A stretch of 64,000 nt of DNA from positions 20,918 to 84,917 of the forward strand of contig JAPORQ010000046.1 of assembly GCA_026710155.1 (NCBI GenBank), given 5' to 3'. Below the pieces are notes generated by a model. That model saw only the letters and a list, made by a program, of their open reading frames with translations. It did not search any database and was not told the origin of the DNA. The stretch is from Paracoccaceae bacterium (GTDB lineage: Bacteria; Pseudomonadota; Alphaproteobacteria; Rhodobacterales; Rhodobacteraceae). Both the position numbers and the translations under genes were made by a program. Positions 36,569 to 46,176 of the stretch are shown here, piece by piece (the first letter of the stretch is position 1; each line of letters opens with the position of its first letter).

Positions 36569-37231
36569 TTACACCAATTCGGCAATAGCAGTTTGCAAAT
36601 TGCTAATACCAGATTTAGTTTTTGAACTTGTAAATATAACCTCAGGCAATCCGACAGGATAATTGGATATGGTTTTACCTGCCATATCCAGGAGATTGGA
36701 TTTTTGTTCCTGCTTGACCTTGTCAAGCTTGGTATAGATCATCTGGAAGGATACGGCATTGTCATTGAGCAATTGAAGAAATTCATGATCAATCTGCTTG
36801 GGTCCGATCCTTGCATCCACCAGTACAAATACCCTGCGCAAAGAGGCTCGGCCTCGCAGATAGACCGACAAAAGCTTTTGCCTCCTTTCCTTGATCGATT
36901 TCGGCATTTTGGCAAAACCATAACCGGGCAGGTCCACAAGATAGTGGTTTTCGCCAATGCAAAAATAATTTATTTCCTGGGTTCTTCCCGGTGTATTAGA
37001 GGTTCGGGCCAGATTCTTCCGGTGGGTCAGGGAATTGATCAGGGAAGATTTGCCAACGTTGGAGCGACCACAAAAACAGACCTCAACCCTGTTCGGTTCG
37101 GGCAGACCCGAAGTATGTACCACTCCCTTTAGAAAGGTTATTTCCCGAGAAAACAGTTTTCTTCCCGCAACGCTTTGCTCGAAGGTAAGTTCCGGCGGAC
37201 TTGTGATACTCAATTCAAAGGGCTTGTCCAT
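36569..37231 (-). CDS. engB: Ribosome-biogenesis GTPase EngB/YsxC
   Basis: This GTPase is needed for assembly of the large ribosomal subunit. The G boxes are complete: G1 GRSNVGKSS, G2 region TSNTPGRTQ, G3 DLPGYGFAK, G4 TKLDK and G5 SSK. ATG 37231 (MDKPFEL) is preferred, giving 220 residues; a TTG at 37291 would add 20 residues. It sits 18-78 bp after yidC on the same strand. Confidence 0.93.
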   Translation of the reverse strand: MDKPFELSITSPPELTFEQSVAGRKLFSREITFLKGVVHTSGLPEPNRVEVCFCGRSNVGKSSLINSLTHRKNLARTSNTPGRTQEINYFCIGENHYLVDLPGYGFAKMPKSIKERRQKLLSVYLRGRASLRRVFVLVDARIGPKQIDHEFLQLLNDNAVSFQMIYTKLDKVKQEQKSNLLDMAGKTISNYPVGLPEVIFTSSKTKSGISNLQTAIAELV

Positions 37232-37308
37232 TTTTCTTTTCAAATCCCGGAATTCTCCCCAAGCCTTGATAGACCAAGCTTCATTCGTCAAAATTGCAAG
37301 TCAGAGGT

Positions 37309-39225
37309 TTACTTCTTCTTTTTGCCTTTCTTGGCCGATCCCTTGGCTTTGGGGGGAGGAAGTTCTTCCTTTTGCTTGGGAGTCCCGACTATGGGTAAAT
37401 TGGTCTTGGCAAAACCATTCCTTATATTCCCGAGTATATCCGGTTTCACCCCTTGGCTTCTCATGATTATGTATTGCTGGGCAAAGGTAATCAGGTTGTT
37501 GGCAATCCAGTAGATGATCAATCCGCTGGCGAATTGACCCAGCATGAACATGAAAACCCATGGCAACCAGGCAAAAACCATGGCCTGGGTTGGATCGGTT
37601 GGAGCGGGGTTGAGTTTTTGTTGCAACCACATGGAGACACCAAGCATGATCGGCAGGACGCCAAGGGAAATCAGTGCCAGCAGGCTACCGGTTTCCGGCG
37701 CTGACCAAGGCAATGCACCAAACAGATTCAGAATGGATGTCGGATCAGGTGCCGATAAATCCCTTACCCAAAGAACAAATGGGGCATGCCTCATTTCAAT
37801 TGTGACAAAGATAACCTTGTAGAGGGAAAAGAAAATTGGAATTTGGGGCAGAATCGGCAAGCAACCGGCAGCAGGATTGATTTTCCTTTCACGGTACATG
37901 GCCATCATTTCCTGTTGCATTCTCTTGCGGTCATCCCCAACCCTTTCCTTGATCTTTTCCATCTCGGGTTGTAGTTCCTTCATGCGGGCCATTGATACGT
38001 AGGATTTGTAGGCAAGAGGAAACAAAAAGGCCTTGATGATCAAGGTCAGACAAAGGATGGACCATCCCATGTTTCCGACTTTGCCATTAATCCAGTACAG
38101 GAGCTGGAAGATCGGTTTGGTCAGAAAGAAGAACCATCCCCAATCAATCGAGTCCTCAAAGCGGTCGATGCCATAATTATCCTGATAATTCTTGATGGGG
38201 GTCCATTGCTTGGCGCCTGCAAACAGATAGGTAACCGTTTCAACGGTCGAATTGGGATAAACCTCGACCGCATGATATCTGGATTCTGCCTGATAGATAT
38301 CCGTTCTGTCCGAATATTTGGCAACTGAGGTAAAGGGGGTACCCGATTGGGGAGCCAGGGTCGTCATCCAGTATTTATCGGTGAATCCAACCCAACCATT
38401 CGACTGAACGGTTTGTTTTTCCAAGTTGGCACGCTCAACCGTATCATAATCCAGATCCGGGACATTGTCATAATCTACTTCCTGCAATTCCCCGTCCGTC
38501 ATACGTACCACGCCTTCGTGGAGAATGAAGAAATTCTGCAGATTCTGCGGTTCACCATGACGTGCAATGATTCCATAAGGAGCCATCCGTAATGTGACAT
38601 TTCCGTTGTTGGTAACACTTTGGGTTACCGTGAAGAGATAATCCTCGTCCACTTCAATGATCCTGCGGAAGGTCACCCCTTTGTCATTGGTCCAGGCCAA
38701 TACAAGGGGAGTTTCAGGTGTTATGTCCCGGCCACTTTCAATTGTCCATGGTGTTGAACTGCCAGGTACATCATCAAATTCAAGATTGCCTGCCGGTGAC
38801 CATCCGAAAAGTACATAGTAGGCACTATTGACACCTGCCGGTGACAACAGCCTGACAATGTCGGAATCCTCTTTCAGGGTCTCATTGTATTTCTTGAGTG
38901 ACAAATCGTCAATTCTCCCTCCGGCAAGGGAAATTGAACCAGTCAAACTCGGTGTGCTGATGGTGATGCGCTTGGAGTTCTCCAAAGCCTCGTCCAGCGG
39001 CACTTCACCAAGTGTATTGGAAGCTAAAGAGACAGCGGAACCAGTCGTGGGGGGAGTAACGGCCACACCATCTTCGGAGATGCCTTCCTGTTGGACCTGT
39101 TGACCCTCAACAGGGGGCTGGGGTTCCTCGGGTGCAAACAGCAAGACCCAAAGCAGAATTACCACAAAGCTCAGTCCGACGGCCATGAGCATGTTTTTGT
39201 TTTGTTCATCCATAGACTTGTTCAT
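37309..39225 (-). CDS. yidC: Membrane protein insertase YidC
   Basis: This inner-membrane insertase of 638 residues has an N-terminal anchor (MLMAVGLSFVVILLWVLLF) and a large periplasmic domain to about residue 375. The conserved five-helix core follows, with MGWSILCLTLIIKAFLFPLAYKS and PILPQIPIFFSLYKVIF. The C-terminal tail ends in lysine-rich AKGSAKKGKKKK. It works with or without SecYEG. A second ATG at 39213 (MDEQNKN) is an equally good start. The neighbourhood rpmH-rnpA-yidD-yidC-engB is ancestral. Confidence 0.96.
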   Translation of the reverse strand: MNKSMDEQNKNMLMAVGLSFVVILLWVLLFAPEEPQPPVEGQQVQQEGISEDGVAVTPPTTGSAVSLASNTLGEVPLDEALENSKRITISTPSLTGSISLAGGRIDDLSLKKYNETLKEDSDIVRLLSPAGVNSAYYVLFGWSPAGNLEFDDVPGSSTPWTIESGRDITPETPLVLAWTNDKGVTFRRIIEVDEDYLFTVTQSVTNNGNVTLRMAPYGIIARHGEPQNLQNFFILHEGVVRMTDGELQEVDYDNVPDLDYDTVERANLEKQTVQSNGWVGFTDKYWMTTLAPQSGTPFTSVAKYSDRTDIYQAESRYHAVEVYPNSTVETVTYLFAGAKQWTPIKNYQDNYGIDRFEDSIDWGWFFFLTKPIFQLLYWINGKVGNMGWSILCLTLIIKAFLFPLAYKSYVSMARMKELQPEMEKIKERVGDDRKRMQQEMMAMYRERKINPAAGCLPILPQIPIFFSLYKVIFVTIEMRHAPFVLWVRDLSAPDPTSILNLFGALPWSAPETGSLLALISLGVLPIMLGVSMWLQQKLNPAPTDPTQAMVFAWLPWVFMFMLGQFASGLIIYWIANNLITFAQQYIIMRSQGVKPDILGNIRNGFAKTNLPIVGTPKQKEELPPPKAKGSAKKGKKKK

Positions 39226-39357
39226 CCATCAACAGAAAGTATTTCCGCCATCTCAACCTATTCTCAACCTGTCAACAAATAGTTGTATTGAAATAATCTT
39301 CAATTAAGAGCCGTTCAGGAAAAAAGTGGGATATGAAACAGATAATTTGTTGAAAAA

Positions 39358-39579
39358 CTAGTCAGGTACGTTATCAATACCGGATTGCCCCCAGGGATGA
39401 CACTTCCCCAGCCGCTTGATGGTAAGCCATGTACCTTTTATTGCTCCATGCTTTTCCAAGGCTTCAAGAGCATAGGCGGAACAGGTCGGTTGAAATCGGC
39501 AATGCATTCCAACGAAAGGGCTGCCAATCAAACGGTATAATCTTATTGGAAGGGAAAAAACATAAGCAAGAGGTGTCAT
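39358..39579 (-). CDS. yidD: Membrane protein insertion efficiency factor YidD
   Basis: This 73-residue, membrane-associated protein has the family core [18 protein letters not shown] and [10 protein letters not shown]. The gene starts 3 bp after the rnpA stop and precedes yidC by about 130 bp, the standard order. It helps YidC-dependent insertion. Confidence 0.95.
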   Translation of the reverse strand: MTPLAYVFSLPIRLYRLIGSPFVGMHCRFQPTCSAYALEALEKHGAIKGTWLTIKRLGKCHPWGQSGIDNVPD

Positions 39580-39582
39580 GGA

Positions 39583-39996
39583 TCAAATTTTTCCTGATCT
39601 CTCATTACCGTCTTTGACCTTGGCACCATGATGTATTCTGTCCAAGGCCCATTTGAGGTCCTGCCCCATGTCTTCAAAATTCATATTTACAGTCGTGTTC
39701 CTGAATCCAATCAATACATAGTCCCAGCCGAGTTCACCAAAGTGTGGAAGGATATCATGGGCAAGGTGCCTGAGTCTCCGTTTGGCCCGGTTCCGGGTTA
39801 CGGCATTCCCCAATTTCCTTGAACATGTTATCCCCAATCTGATCGCCGAGTCGTTTTCTATCGCTTCTCTCGGGAGTCCCTGAATCAGGAAACCCCTGGT
39901 ATGCCATTTTAGTCCAGTGGCTAATTTGAGGAATTCTTTTCTCTTTTTGAGGGATATTATTTTCCTGCGATTTTCTTCCCGGCCTTCAACTTTCAT
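39583..39996 (-). CDS. rnpA: Ribonuclease P protein component
   Basis: This is the protein subunit of the tRNA 5'-maturation enzyme. The 137-residue, basic protein has the RNR motif NAVTRNRAKRRLRHLAHDI near residue 70 and the N-terminal KKRKEFLKLA. It follows rpmH by 47 bp and is probably co-transcribed with it. ATG 39996 is the first start, giving a short acidic lead (MKVEGREENR). Confidence 0.94.
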   Translation of the reverse strand: MKVEGREENRRKIISLKKRKEFLKLATGLKWHTRGFLIQGLPREAIENDSAIRLGITCSRKLGNAVTRNRAKRRLRHLAHDILPHFGELGWDYVLIGFRNTTVNMNFEDMGQDLKWALDRIHHGAKVKDGNERSGKI

Positions 39997-40043
39997 CGCC
40001 CCAACTCAATTTTCATCAGGGTGTATTCACAGAAAAGTGAGAT

Positions 40044-40178
40044 CTAGGCAGAAAGCACCTTACGCCCTTTGGCTCTTCTTCGGTTGAGAATGGCTCTACC
40101 GGCCTTCGTTGCCATTCTGGCACGAAAACCATGACGTCGCTTGCGAACAAGGTTACTCGGCTGAAAGGTCCGTTTCAT
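40044..40178 (-). CDS. rpmH: 50S ribosomal protein L34
   Basis: A 44-residue protein reads [18 protein letters not shown], then [20 protein letters not shown], which is essentially the universal L34 sequence. It heads the rpmH-rnpA-yidD-yidC group on the minus strand. Confidence 0.98.
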   Translation of the reverse strand: MKRTFQPSNLVRKRRHGFRARMATKAGRAILNRRRAKGRKVLSA

Positions 40179-40378
40179 GTCTTCCTCATTTTCTGTCCAA
40201 AAAATCAAGGTTTTAATAATAGACCCAAGATTTAAGATGAAATTCCCTTAAATCAAGTTATTTTGAAAGTCCGACTTGCCAATTTATTATTTCACATGGA
40301 GCTAATCCGAGACATTCATTAAATTGGGCCACTGATTATTTTAGTTAAAATGGATTATGGACAAGAAGGGGATTGAAA

Positions 40379-41113
40379 GTGGAAAGCAAAAAAAATGAGG
40401 GTTTGAACCTGAAAAAACTCTTGCCACTGGCGCTTATCGTGATGGTTGCCGTGATAGGCTTTGTTTCACTCAGAGACTACCTGACTTTCGAAACACTTCG
40501 GGATAACCGGGAAACCCTGATTCATTTCAGGGACAACAATTACCTTGTCACTTCGCTCGGCTTCCTTTGCATATATATAATCATCGTTGCCTTCTCCCTT
40601 CCGGGAGCAGCCATTGCATCCCTGACCGGAGGTTTTTTGTTCGCACTGTTTCCGGGAACACTTTATAATGTCCTGGCTGCAACAATTGGTGCCACCATTA
40701 TTTTCGTGGCCGCGAGGATGGGGTTGGGAGATTTCCTTTCCAAAAAAATGGATACCAGTACGGGAACAGTTCAAAAACTCAGGGACGGATTGCGCGAAAA
40801 TGAAATCAGCGTTCTTTTTCTATTGCGTCTGGTGCCCGCGGTTCCCTTCTTTGTTGCCAACCTGCTACCGGCACTGGTCGGGGTTAAATTCAGGAATTTT
40901 GTCTTTACGACCTTCTTCGGAATCATTCCCGGTGCTTTGGTATATACCTGGGTTGGTGTTGGCTTGGGAGAAGTTTTTGCCCGTGGGGAAGCACCCAATC
41001 TGGGCATTATATTCGAATGGTATATCCTCGGTCCAATCCTCGGACTTTGTGCTCTGGCATTGCTGCCGATTTTGATCAATATCTTGAGAAAAAACAAAAA
41101 GGGCCATGGGTGA
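40379..41113 (+). CDS. TVP38/TMEM64 (VTT-domain) membrane protein
   Basis: This 244-residue inner-membrane protein of the SNARE-associated/VTT (DedA-like) superfamily has about six helices. Conserved segments are LPGAAIASLTGGFLFALFPG near residue 80 and LLRLVPAVPFFVANLLPALVG near residue 155. GTG 40379 lies 8 nt after AAGGGG, which favours it over TTG 40373. Family members affect lipid or metal homeostasis; the exact role is unknown. Confidence 0.85.
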   Translation: MESKKNEGLNLKKLLPLALIVMVAVIGFVSLRDYLTFETLRDNRETLIHFRDNNYLVTSLGFLCIYIIIVAFSLPGAAIASLTGGFLFALFPGTLYNVLAATIGATIIFVAARMGLGDFLSKKMDTSTGTVQKLRDGLRENEISVLFLLRLVPAVPFFVANLLPALVGVKFRNFVFTTFFGIIPGALVYTWVGVGLGEVFARGEAPNLGIIFEWYILGPILGLCALALLPILINILRKNKKGHG

Positions 41114-41201
41114 TCCATTGCCAATGGGCAGGAACCGTGCGTGCAGTTTACGGCCTGTTTGTTTCAACTTTTATTGCCGTTGGGTGGATTAGGAGGTTAG
41201 T

Positions 41202-42887
41202 CTGAAAACATCTAAAGAAGAGGGAATTTTTCTTTCCAGGCTCATAATCCTTTATTCAAGTTTCCTCCTATTGTTTCTGGAAGTGGTCTTTCTGACCATT
41301 TCCGTGGCTTCATTTGAAAGAGGGCAACTCGAATCACTTGCCAATCAGATTTCGCTTTTCAAAAACATCTATCTGGAAGAGTTGGATTCCTGCGAGGAGC
41401 CTGTAGCTTACGTCAACACTTCACAGGATTCATACTACAACATTATCGGTCCATTGGAATCATCACCAAACTTCATACCAACAGAGAGGCCGATATCCCG
41501 TAATGAGGCAGCGGATGAATTCCTTTATACCATGGGTTATTCTTCCCTGGGGTTTCGATATGAGCAATACGAGAATGGAGAAATAAACTGTCGCCAAAAA
41601 TATGATTTCAACATTGATGCAAGCGATCTCGAAGACAAGGAAATTCTGAAGGTTGACCTTCGGAAGGAAAACATTTTTGCCAGCCTCAGGTCAGGATTTG
41701 TTTCTCTTTACAACAAGATATTCAACAAGGAGTTTGTCTACACGGTTTTTTTTGACCGGGAAATAGAAAACAACAGGGAAGTTTACGAATTCAAAATCCA
41801 GAGTGAAAAGGTCTTGATCTCCCTTGAAGCACTTTTCAGGGTAATCTTGATACCGTCAATCATAATCCTGATCATCAATACGGTTTTGATAACCCTGGGA
41901 TCAGTCATGTTTTTCTCCCGACCGATTGATAGAATTGCCAGGAAAATCCAGGGTATCCACTCCATGCTGTATGAATCTGGAAAAAAAGAAAAACAGAAAA
42001 CATACAAGAAGAGTATTTTTCTGGAGATCAACAGGATCGAGAGGGAAATAACCCTTGCCACCGAAAGGCTGCGACCGATCAATACATTAGTAGGAGAAGG
42101 AACGGCCTTTCGACACGAAATCCAAAACTACCTGTCCACCATCAACTCATCCATCCACAACATGGTCACTTCCCTGGGTGAACAAGGAACACCATACCAG
42201 GAGAAGGTAAAGAGCATCGAAACCATTGGGCAGATGATAAGTGCCAAGGTGGAGCATCTGGTGAATTATGTAACTACTGATCCCCGAAATCTCCCAAAGG
42301 AGGAAGTTTCATTGGGAAAGTTGCTTACATTGATAAAGAGAATGGGGGATGAAGTTGCAAAACACCATGGGGTAGATGGAGCAAAGGTGCAGGGTGGGAG
42401 CGACGACGGCAACTCGATTTTTGACATAAACTGGATCAACAACAAGCAAAAGGAAGTGAAAGTCAATGCCAACTGGGAATCCTTGTATGGTGTAATGCAA
42501 AATCTCATTCTCAATGCCATTGTTGCCATCAAGTACAGGATGCAATACGAAAAGGAAATGGGGATTGAAAATGTTGAGTATGGCAAAATCCTTATCACCG
42601 TCAAGGAATCAGGGGATGGTCAATTCATAAACATTTTTGTCAAGGACAACGGGACTGGAGTTGAGGCAACAATTCGGCAAAGCCTTTTTGATTATGGCGT
42701 ACAGGGCAAATCGAACATTTCAAAAAATACCGCTAGCAATACTCTAGGGGGGGTCGGTCTTCACTATGCATTTCAACAGATAAATTATCAGGGGGGTGAG
42801 TTGAAGCTTGATTGGACAAGCCATTTCCTTGACAAGCCAACGCCCCGAAAAACAGGAACCGGATTTAAAATCACTTTACCAAAATGA
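41202..42887 (+). CDS. Membrane sensor histidine kinase
   Basis: The protein has an N-terminal helix (LIILYSSFLLLFLEVVFLTI), a periplasmic sensor part to about residue 205, a second helix (VILIPSIIILIINTVLITLG) and a HAMP-like linker. A phospho-acceptor helix follows, with His in AFRHEIQNYLS, and then the ATPase domain (N box NLILNAIVAI, G1 VKDNGTGVE, G2 GGVGLHYAF). No ATG, GTG or TTG precedes the first helix. CTG 41202 lies 5 nt after AGGAGG (41191-41196), and an in-frame stop is at 41190, so CTG is the likely start (561 residues). No response regulator is adjacent. Confidence 0.85.
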   Translation: MKTSKEEGIFLSRLIILYSSFLLLFLEVVFLTISVASFERGQLESLANQISLFKNIYLEELDSCEEPVAYVNTSQDSYYNIIGPLESSPNFIPTERPISRNEAADEFLYTMGYSSLGFRYEQYENGEINCRQKYDFNIDASDLEDKEILKVDLRKENIFASLRSGFVSLYNKIFNKEFVYTVFFDREIENNREVYEFKIQSEKVLISLEALFRVILIPSIIILIINTVLITLGSVMFFSRPIDRIARKIQGIHSMLYESGKKEKQKTYKKSIFLEINRIEREITLATERLRPINTLVGEGTAFRHEIQNYLSTINSSIHNMVTSLGEQGTPYQEKVKSIETIGQMISAKVEHLVNYVTTDPRNLPKEEVSLGKLLTLIKRMGDEVAKHHGVDGAKVQGGSDDGNSIFDINWINNKQKEVKVNANWESLYGVMQNLILNAIVAIKYRMQYEKEMGIENVEYGKILITVKESGDGQFINIFVKDNGTGVEATIRQSLFDYGVQGKSNISKNTASNTLGGVGLHYAFQQINYQGGELKLDWTSHFLDKPTPRKTGTGFKITLPK

Positions 42888-43408
42888 CTTTTAGTGAAAA
42901 TATGATTGCTCGCAAGTTTGTGGATGGTGATACCGCAAGCGAAGCCATATACTCTGCCTGTGAATCTTACCGCTATGAGCTGACCAGGGTTTGGGATTGC
43001 AATAGACCCCGAATTTTGTTTATCATGTTGAATCCATCAACAGCGACAGAGTATAAAAATGATCCGACGGTTGCCCGATGTGAGGGCCGGGCGAGGTATC
43101 TCCACTTTGGTTCCTACAAGGTCTGCAATATATTTGCCTTGCGAAGTACCAATCCAAAAGAGTTGTACAAAAGTGACTTTCCCATTGGAAAGGATAATAA
43201 CGAAGCAATCAAAAAGGGTTGTGTCTGGGCTGACAAGATTGTATGTGCCTGGGGGAATCATGGCGAGTTGCATGATCGCGGACGAGCGGTTGAAAATCTA
43301 ATTCGAGGCATTGTGCAAAATGTGTTCCACTTGGGCTTGACCAAAAGGAACATGCCCAAACATCCACTTTACATACCTCATTCACAACCTTTGGTTTGCT
43401 GGATTTGA
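42884..43408 (+). CDS. DUF1643 domain protein
   Basis: This 174-residue protein is of the DUF1643 family, with the conserved FIMLNPSTATEYKNDPTVARC and then VCNIFALRSTNP and VCAWGNHG. No biochemical function is established to my knowledge. It overlaps the kinase stop by 4 bp, so it is translationally coupled. Members are often near mobile or phage genes. Confidence 0.85.
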   Translation: MTFSENMIARKFVDGDTASEAIYSACESYRYELTRVWDCNRPRILFIMLNPSTATEYKNDPTVARCEGRARYLHFGSYKVCNIFALRSTNPKELYKSDFPIGKDNNEAIKKGCVWADKIVCAWGNHGELHDRGRAVENLIRGIVQNVFHLGLTKRNMPKHPLYIPHSQPLVCWI

Positions 43409-43459
43409 CATGTGAAAACATTGCAGGTGCAGGAATTTTAATTAATCAGGTATGAGACC

Positions 43460-43951
43460 ATGAAATTCATTTTGGTTCGACATGGCAAGTCAAGTTGGGG
43501 TACCAACCAAACCGACCATGACAGACCCCTTGCTTCAAGGGGGATAAGGGCTGCGGAGAAAATTGGCCGCTGGCTGGTTTCAAAAGGATATTTTCCCCAA
43601 ACTGTACTTTGTTCAACTGCCACGAGAACAAGGCAAACCTGGGAGGGCATCAGTAAACTTGTTCCAGCACCCAAGGAGGAAGTCTTTGTTCCTGCGCTTT
43701 ATGGTGCTTCACCGGGCATGATGTTGAAACATTTGCAAAATGCTAAAAACAGTACGGTTATAATGATTGGGCATAATCCCGGAAGTGCCGAGCTTGCCAG
43801 GATTGTTTTGCGGAAGCCACCTCAATCTTTGCAATTCTCCCGTTTTCCGACCTGTGCAACCATGGTTTGCGAGTTTCCAAACAAAGAATGGGAAGACATC
43901 AATCCAGGAGAAGCACATCTGCTGGATTTTGTTGTTCCAAGAGAAATTTAG
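43460..43951 (+). CDS. sixA: Phosphohistidine phosphatase SixA-like
   Basis: This 163-residue histidine-phosphatase-fold protein starts MKFILVRHGKSSWG with the catalytic RHG at residues 7-9 and has the second His in IMIGHNPGSAELA. Lack of long insertions and the short length fit SixA, which removes phosphate from phosphohistidine of signalling proteins. Lying 51 bp after the kinase-DUF1643 pair, it may reset the kinase; this is inference. Confidence 0.85.
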   Translation: MKFILVRHGKSSWGTNQTDHDRPLASRGIRAAEKIGRWLVSKGYFPQTVLCSTATRTRQTWEGISKLVPAPKEEVFVPALYGASPGMMLKHLQNAKNSTVIMIGHNPGSAELARIVLRKPPQSLQFSRFPTCATMVCEFPNKEWEDINPGEAHLLDFVVPREI

Positions 43952-44072
43952 GCTCTGACCTGGAACTGCACTCCGAATCCATCTGGAAGCAACCATTTGG
44001 GTCAATTTACGATCCTTGTGGGAGCCTCCTGTTCCAGACAGGAACAAAACCACATGGACCATAGTACGGGAT

Positions 44073-44855
44073 TTAGTGTCCCAGAATCTGGCTCAGGAAT
44101 AGTTTTGTTCTATCGCTTTGGGGATTGTTGAAGAATTCCTCGGGCTCATTCGACTCAACAATTTGACCTTCATCCATGAAAATTACCCTGTTGGCAACCT
44201 GCCGGGCAAATCCCATCTCATGGGTAACACACAGCATGGTCATGCCATCCTCGGCCAGCTCGATCATGGTGTCGAGAACTTCCTTGATCATTTCAGGATC
44301 AAGGGCTGATGTTGGTTCGTCAAACAACATGATGCGGGGTTTCATGCACAGGGAACGGGCAATGGCAACCCTTTGCTGTTGACCACCTGACAATTGTCCG
44401 GGGTACTTGAAGGCCTGTTCGGGTATCTTGACCTTTTCAAGAAAATGCATTGCCGTTTTTTCTGCTTCATGTCTCGGTACCTTGCGAACCCATATCGGGG
44501 CGAGAGTACAGTTTTCCATGACCGATAGATGGGGGAACAGATTGAAATGCTGAAAACACATGCCAACCTCGGATCTGATCAGGTCAATGTTCTTGAGATC
44601 GGAGGAAAGTTCCGTACCTTCCACGATGATGGAACCGGATTGATGCTCCTCAAGCCTGTTGATGCACCGGATCAGGGTTGATTTGCCAGAACCCGAGGGA
44701 CCACAAATGACAATTCTCTCACCATTGTTGACAGAAAGATTAATGTCTCGCAGCACGTGAAACTTGCCAAACCACTTGTTCATGTTGGCAATGACAACAG
44801 CTGGATGGGAATCCTGCTCGGGATTTGACTTTTTTTCCAAAACTTCTTGTTGCAC
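44073..44855 (-). CDS. aapP: General L-amino acid ABC transporter ATPase
   Basis: This polar amino-acid ATPase of 260 residues is of the GlnQ/AapP type. Walker A is [13 protein letters not shown], the signature [13 protein letters not shown], Walker [15 protein letters not shown] and the switch region [10 protein letters not shown]. It is the last gene of aapJQMP. The N-terminal extension (about 20 residues before [11 protein letters not shown]) is typical of AapP. Confidence 0.94.
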   Translation of the reverse strand: MQQEVLEKKSNPEQDSHPAVVIANMNKWFGKFHVLRDINLSVNNGERIVICGPSGSGKSTLIRCINRLEEHQSGSIIVEGTELSSDLKNIDLIRSEVGMCFQHFNLFPHLSVMENCTLAPIWVRKVPRHEAEKTAMHFLEKVKIPEQAFKYPGQLSGGQQQRVAIARSLCMKPRIMLFDEPTSALDPEMIKEVLDTMIELAEDGMTMLCVTHEMGFARQVANRVIFMDEGQIVESNEPEEFFNNPQSDRTKLFLSQILGH

Positions 44856-44868
44856 TGGTTTTTCCTAG

Positions 44869-46173
44869 TTAACGGTGACCTGTTTCAAGTTTTTTCTCAA
44901 GATAGATTGAGTACCGGGACATGGCGAAACAGAAGACAAAAAATACAGCTGCCACAAAGGCATAAAGTTCCCACACGATACCATTCCAGGCCGTATCAGA
45001 CCTGATTGCCCTGGATAAGCCAATCGGATCCAGCAAGCCAATGATGGATACCAGGGTGGTATCCTTGAACAATCCAATAAACGTGGAAACTATTCCCGGT
45101 ATGGAGATTTTCAGTGCTTGTGGCAGCACAATCAAACGCATGGATTTCCAATAATCCAGCCCCAAAGCATCACCGGCTTCATACTGTCCCCTGGGAAGTG
45201 CTGCCAATCCGCCTCTTATAACCTCCGCCATATATGCTGCAGCAAACAATGTAACCATGATCACGACCCGAAGGATGATATCGAAATTCGTTCCCGGGGG
45301 AAGGAAGTAATTCAGGAGTGTCGAAGCCACAAACAACAAGGTGATCAGAGGAACGCCCCTGATGAATTCGATAAACCCGACACAAAGCGATTTCACAATC
45401 AATAGATCGGATTTTCTACCCAGGGCAAGCAAAATACCTATTGGCAGTGAGGCGGCTATGCCAGTAGCACCAATAATTACGGAAAGGGTGAATCCACCAA
45501 ATTGTTCACTTTCAACAATTTCAATCGCAAGAGGGGTGACATTTTCGGACAGAAACACTGATACGGGGATTACACCAAAAAGGAACCAGAAAATTATCAA
45601 AAGGGTTCCAACAATCGTTCCGATCAGTAGTCCCCTTTTCTCGTTGAGAAAATTAAATACAAGATAACCGACAATCAAACCTGCCAGGGTCAGGAAGGGT
45701 GTCCAGATGGTTCCTCCCCACAGCAACCAATAACCAAGGAAGGGATAGACACCTGAAAAATAAAGCATTTGTCTGGGCAGCTTGGGGAACAGGATGGGAG
45801 CCAGGGCAATAAGCATCATGATAAAGGTCAAGTTGACCCGCCAGTAAAGTTCCCTGGGGTAAAACCCATAGAACAGTTGCAGGTATCTTTCCCGAATGAC
45901 AGCCCAACAAGCTCCGGTTGTCCCTTCACCATAGGTAAGGGGAATGACTTCACGACATTCCCTCAGGGACGTTGCGGTCCATGAAGACAAAAAGACCCAA
46001 GGTAGTATTTCCGCCAGAAGATAAACCACCAGGAGGCCAGAAATTATCGTCAGCAGGGAATTCAAGGGTCCACTGAAAAGATTGTAACGAATCCATCCCA
46101 GAACACTCCCCTCCATCATGGGAGGAGCTTGCGAGCCCAACATCTCGGTGCGAACGAAGGAATGATCACTCAT
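44869..46173 (-). CDS. aapM: General L-amino acid ABC transporter permease AapM
   Basis: This 434-residue permease is longer than ordinary HisM-type permeases because of extra N-terminal helices, as known for AapM. The EAA loop reads GQYEAGDALGLDYWKSMRLI near residue 345, with a preceding IGATGIAASLPIGILLALGR. It begins 3 bp after aapQ and leads into aapP. Confidence 0.94.
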   Translation of the reverse strand: MSDHSFVRTEMLGSQAPPMMEGSVLGWIRYNLFSGPLNSLLTIISGLLVVYLLAEILPWVFLSSWTATSLRECREVIPLTYGEGTTGACWAVIRERYLQLFYGFYPRELYWRVNLTFIMMLIALAPILFPKLPRQMLYFSGVYPFLGYWLLWGGTIWTPFLTLAGLIVGYLVFNFLNEKRGLLIGTIVGTLLIIFWFLFGVIPVSVFLSENVTPLAIEIVESEQFGGFTLSVIIGATGIAASLPIGILLALGRKSDLLIVKSLCVGFIEFIRGVPLITLLFVASTLLNYFLPPGTNFDIILRVVIMVTLFAAAYMAEVIRGGLAALPRGQYEAGDALGLDYWKSMRLIVLPQALKISIPGIVSTFIGLFKDTTLVSIIGLLDPIGLSRAIRSDTAWNGIVWELYAFVAAVFFVFCFAMSRYSIYLEKKLETGHR

Positions 46174-46176
46174 GCA

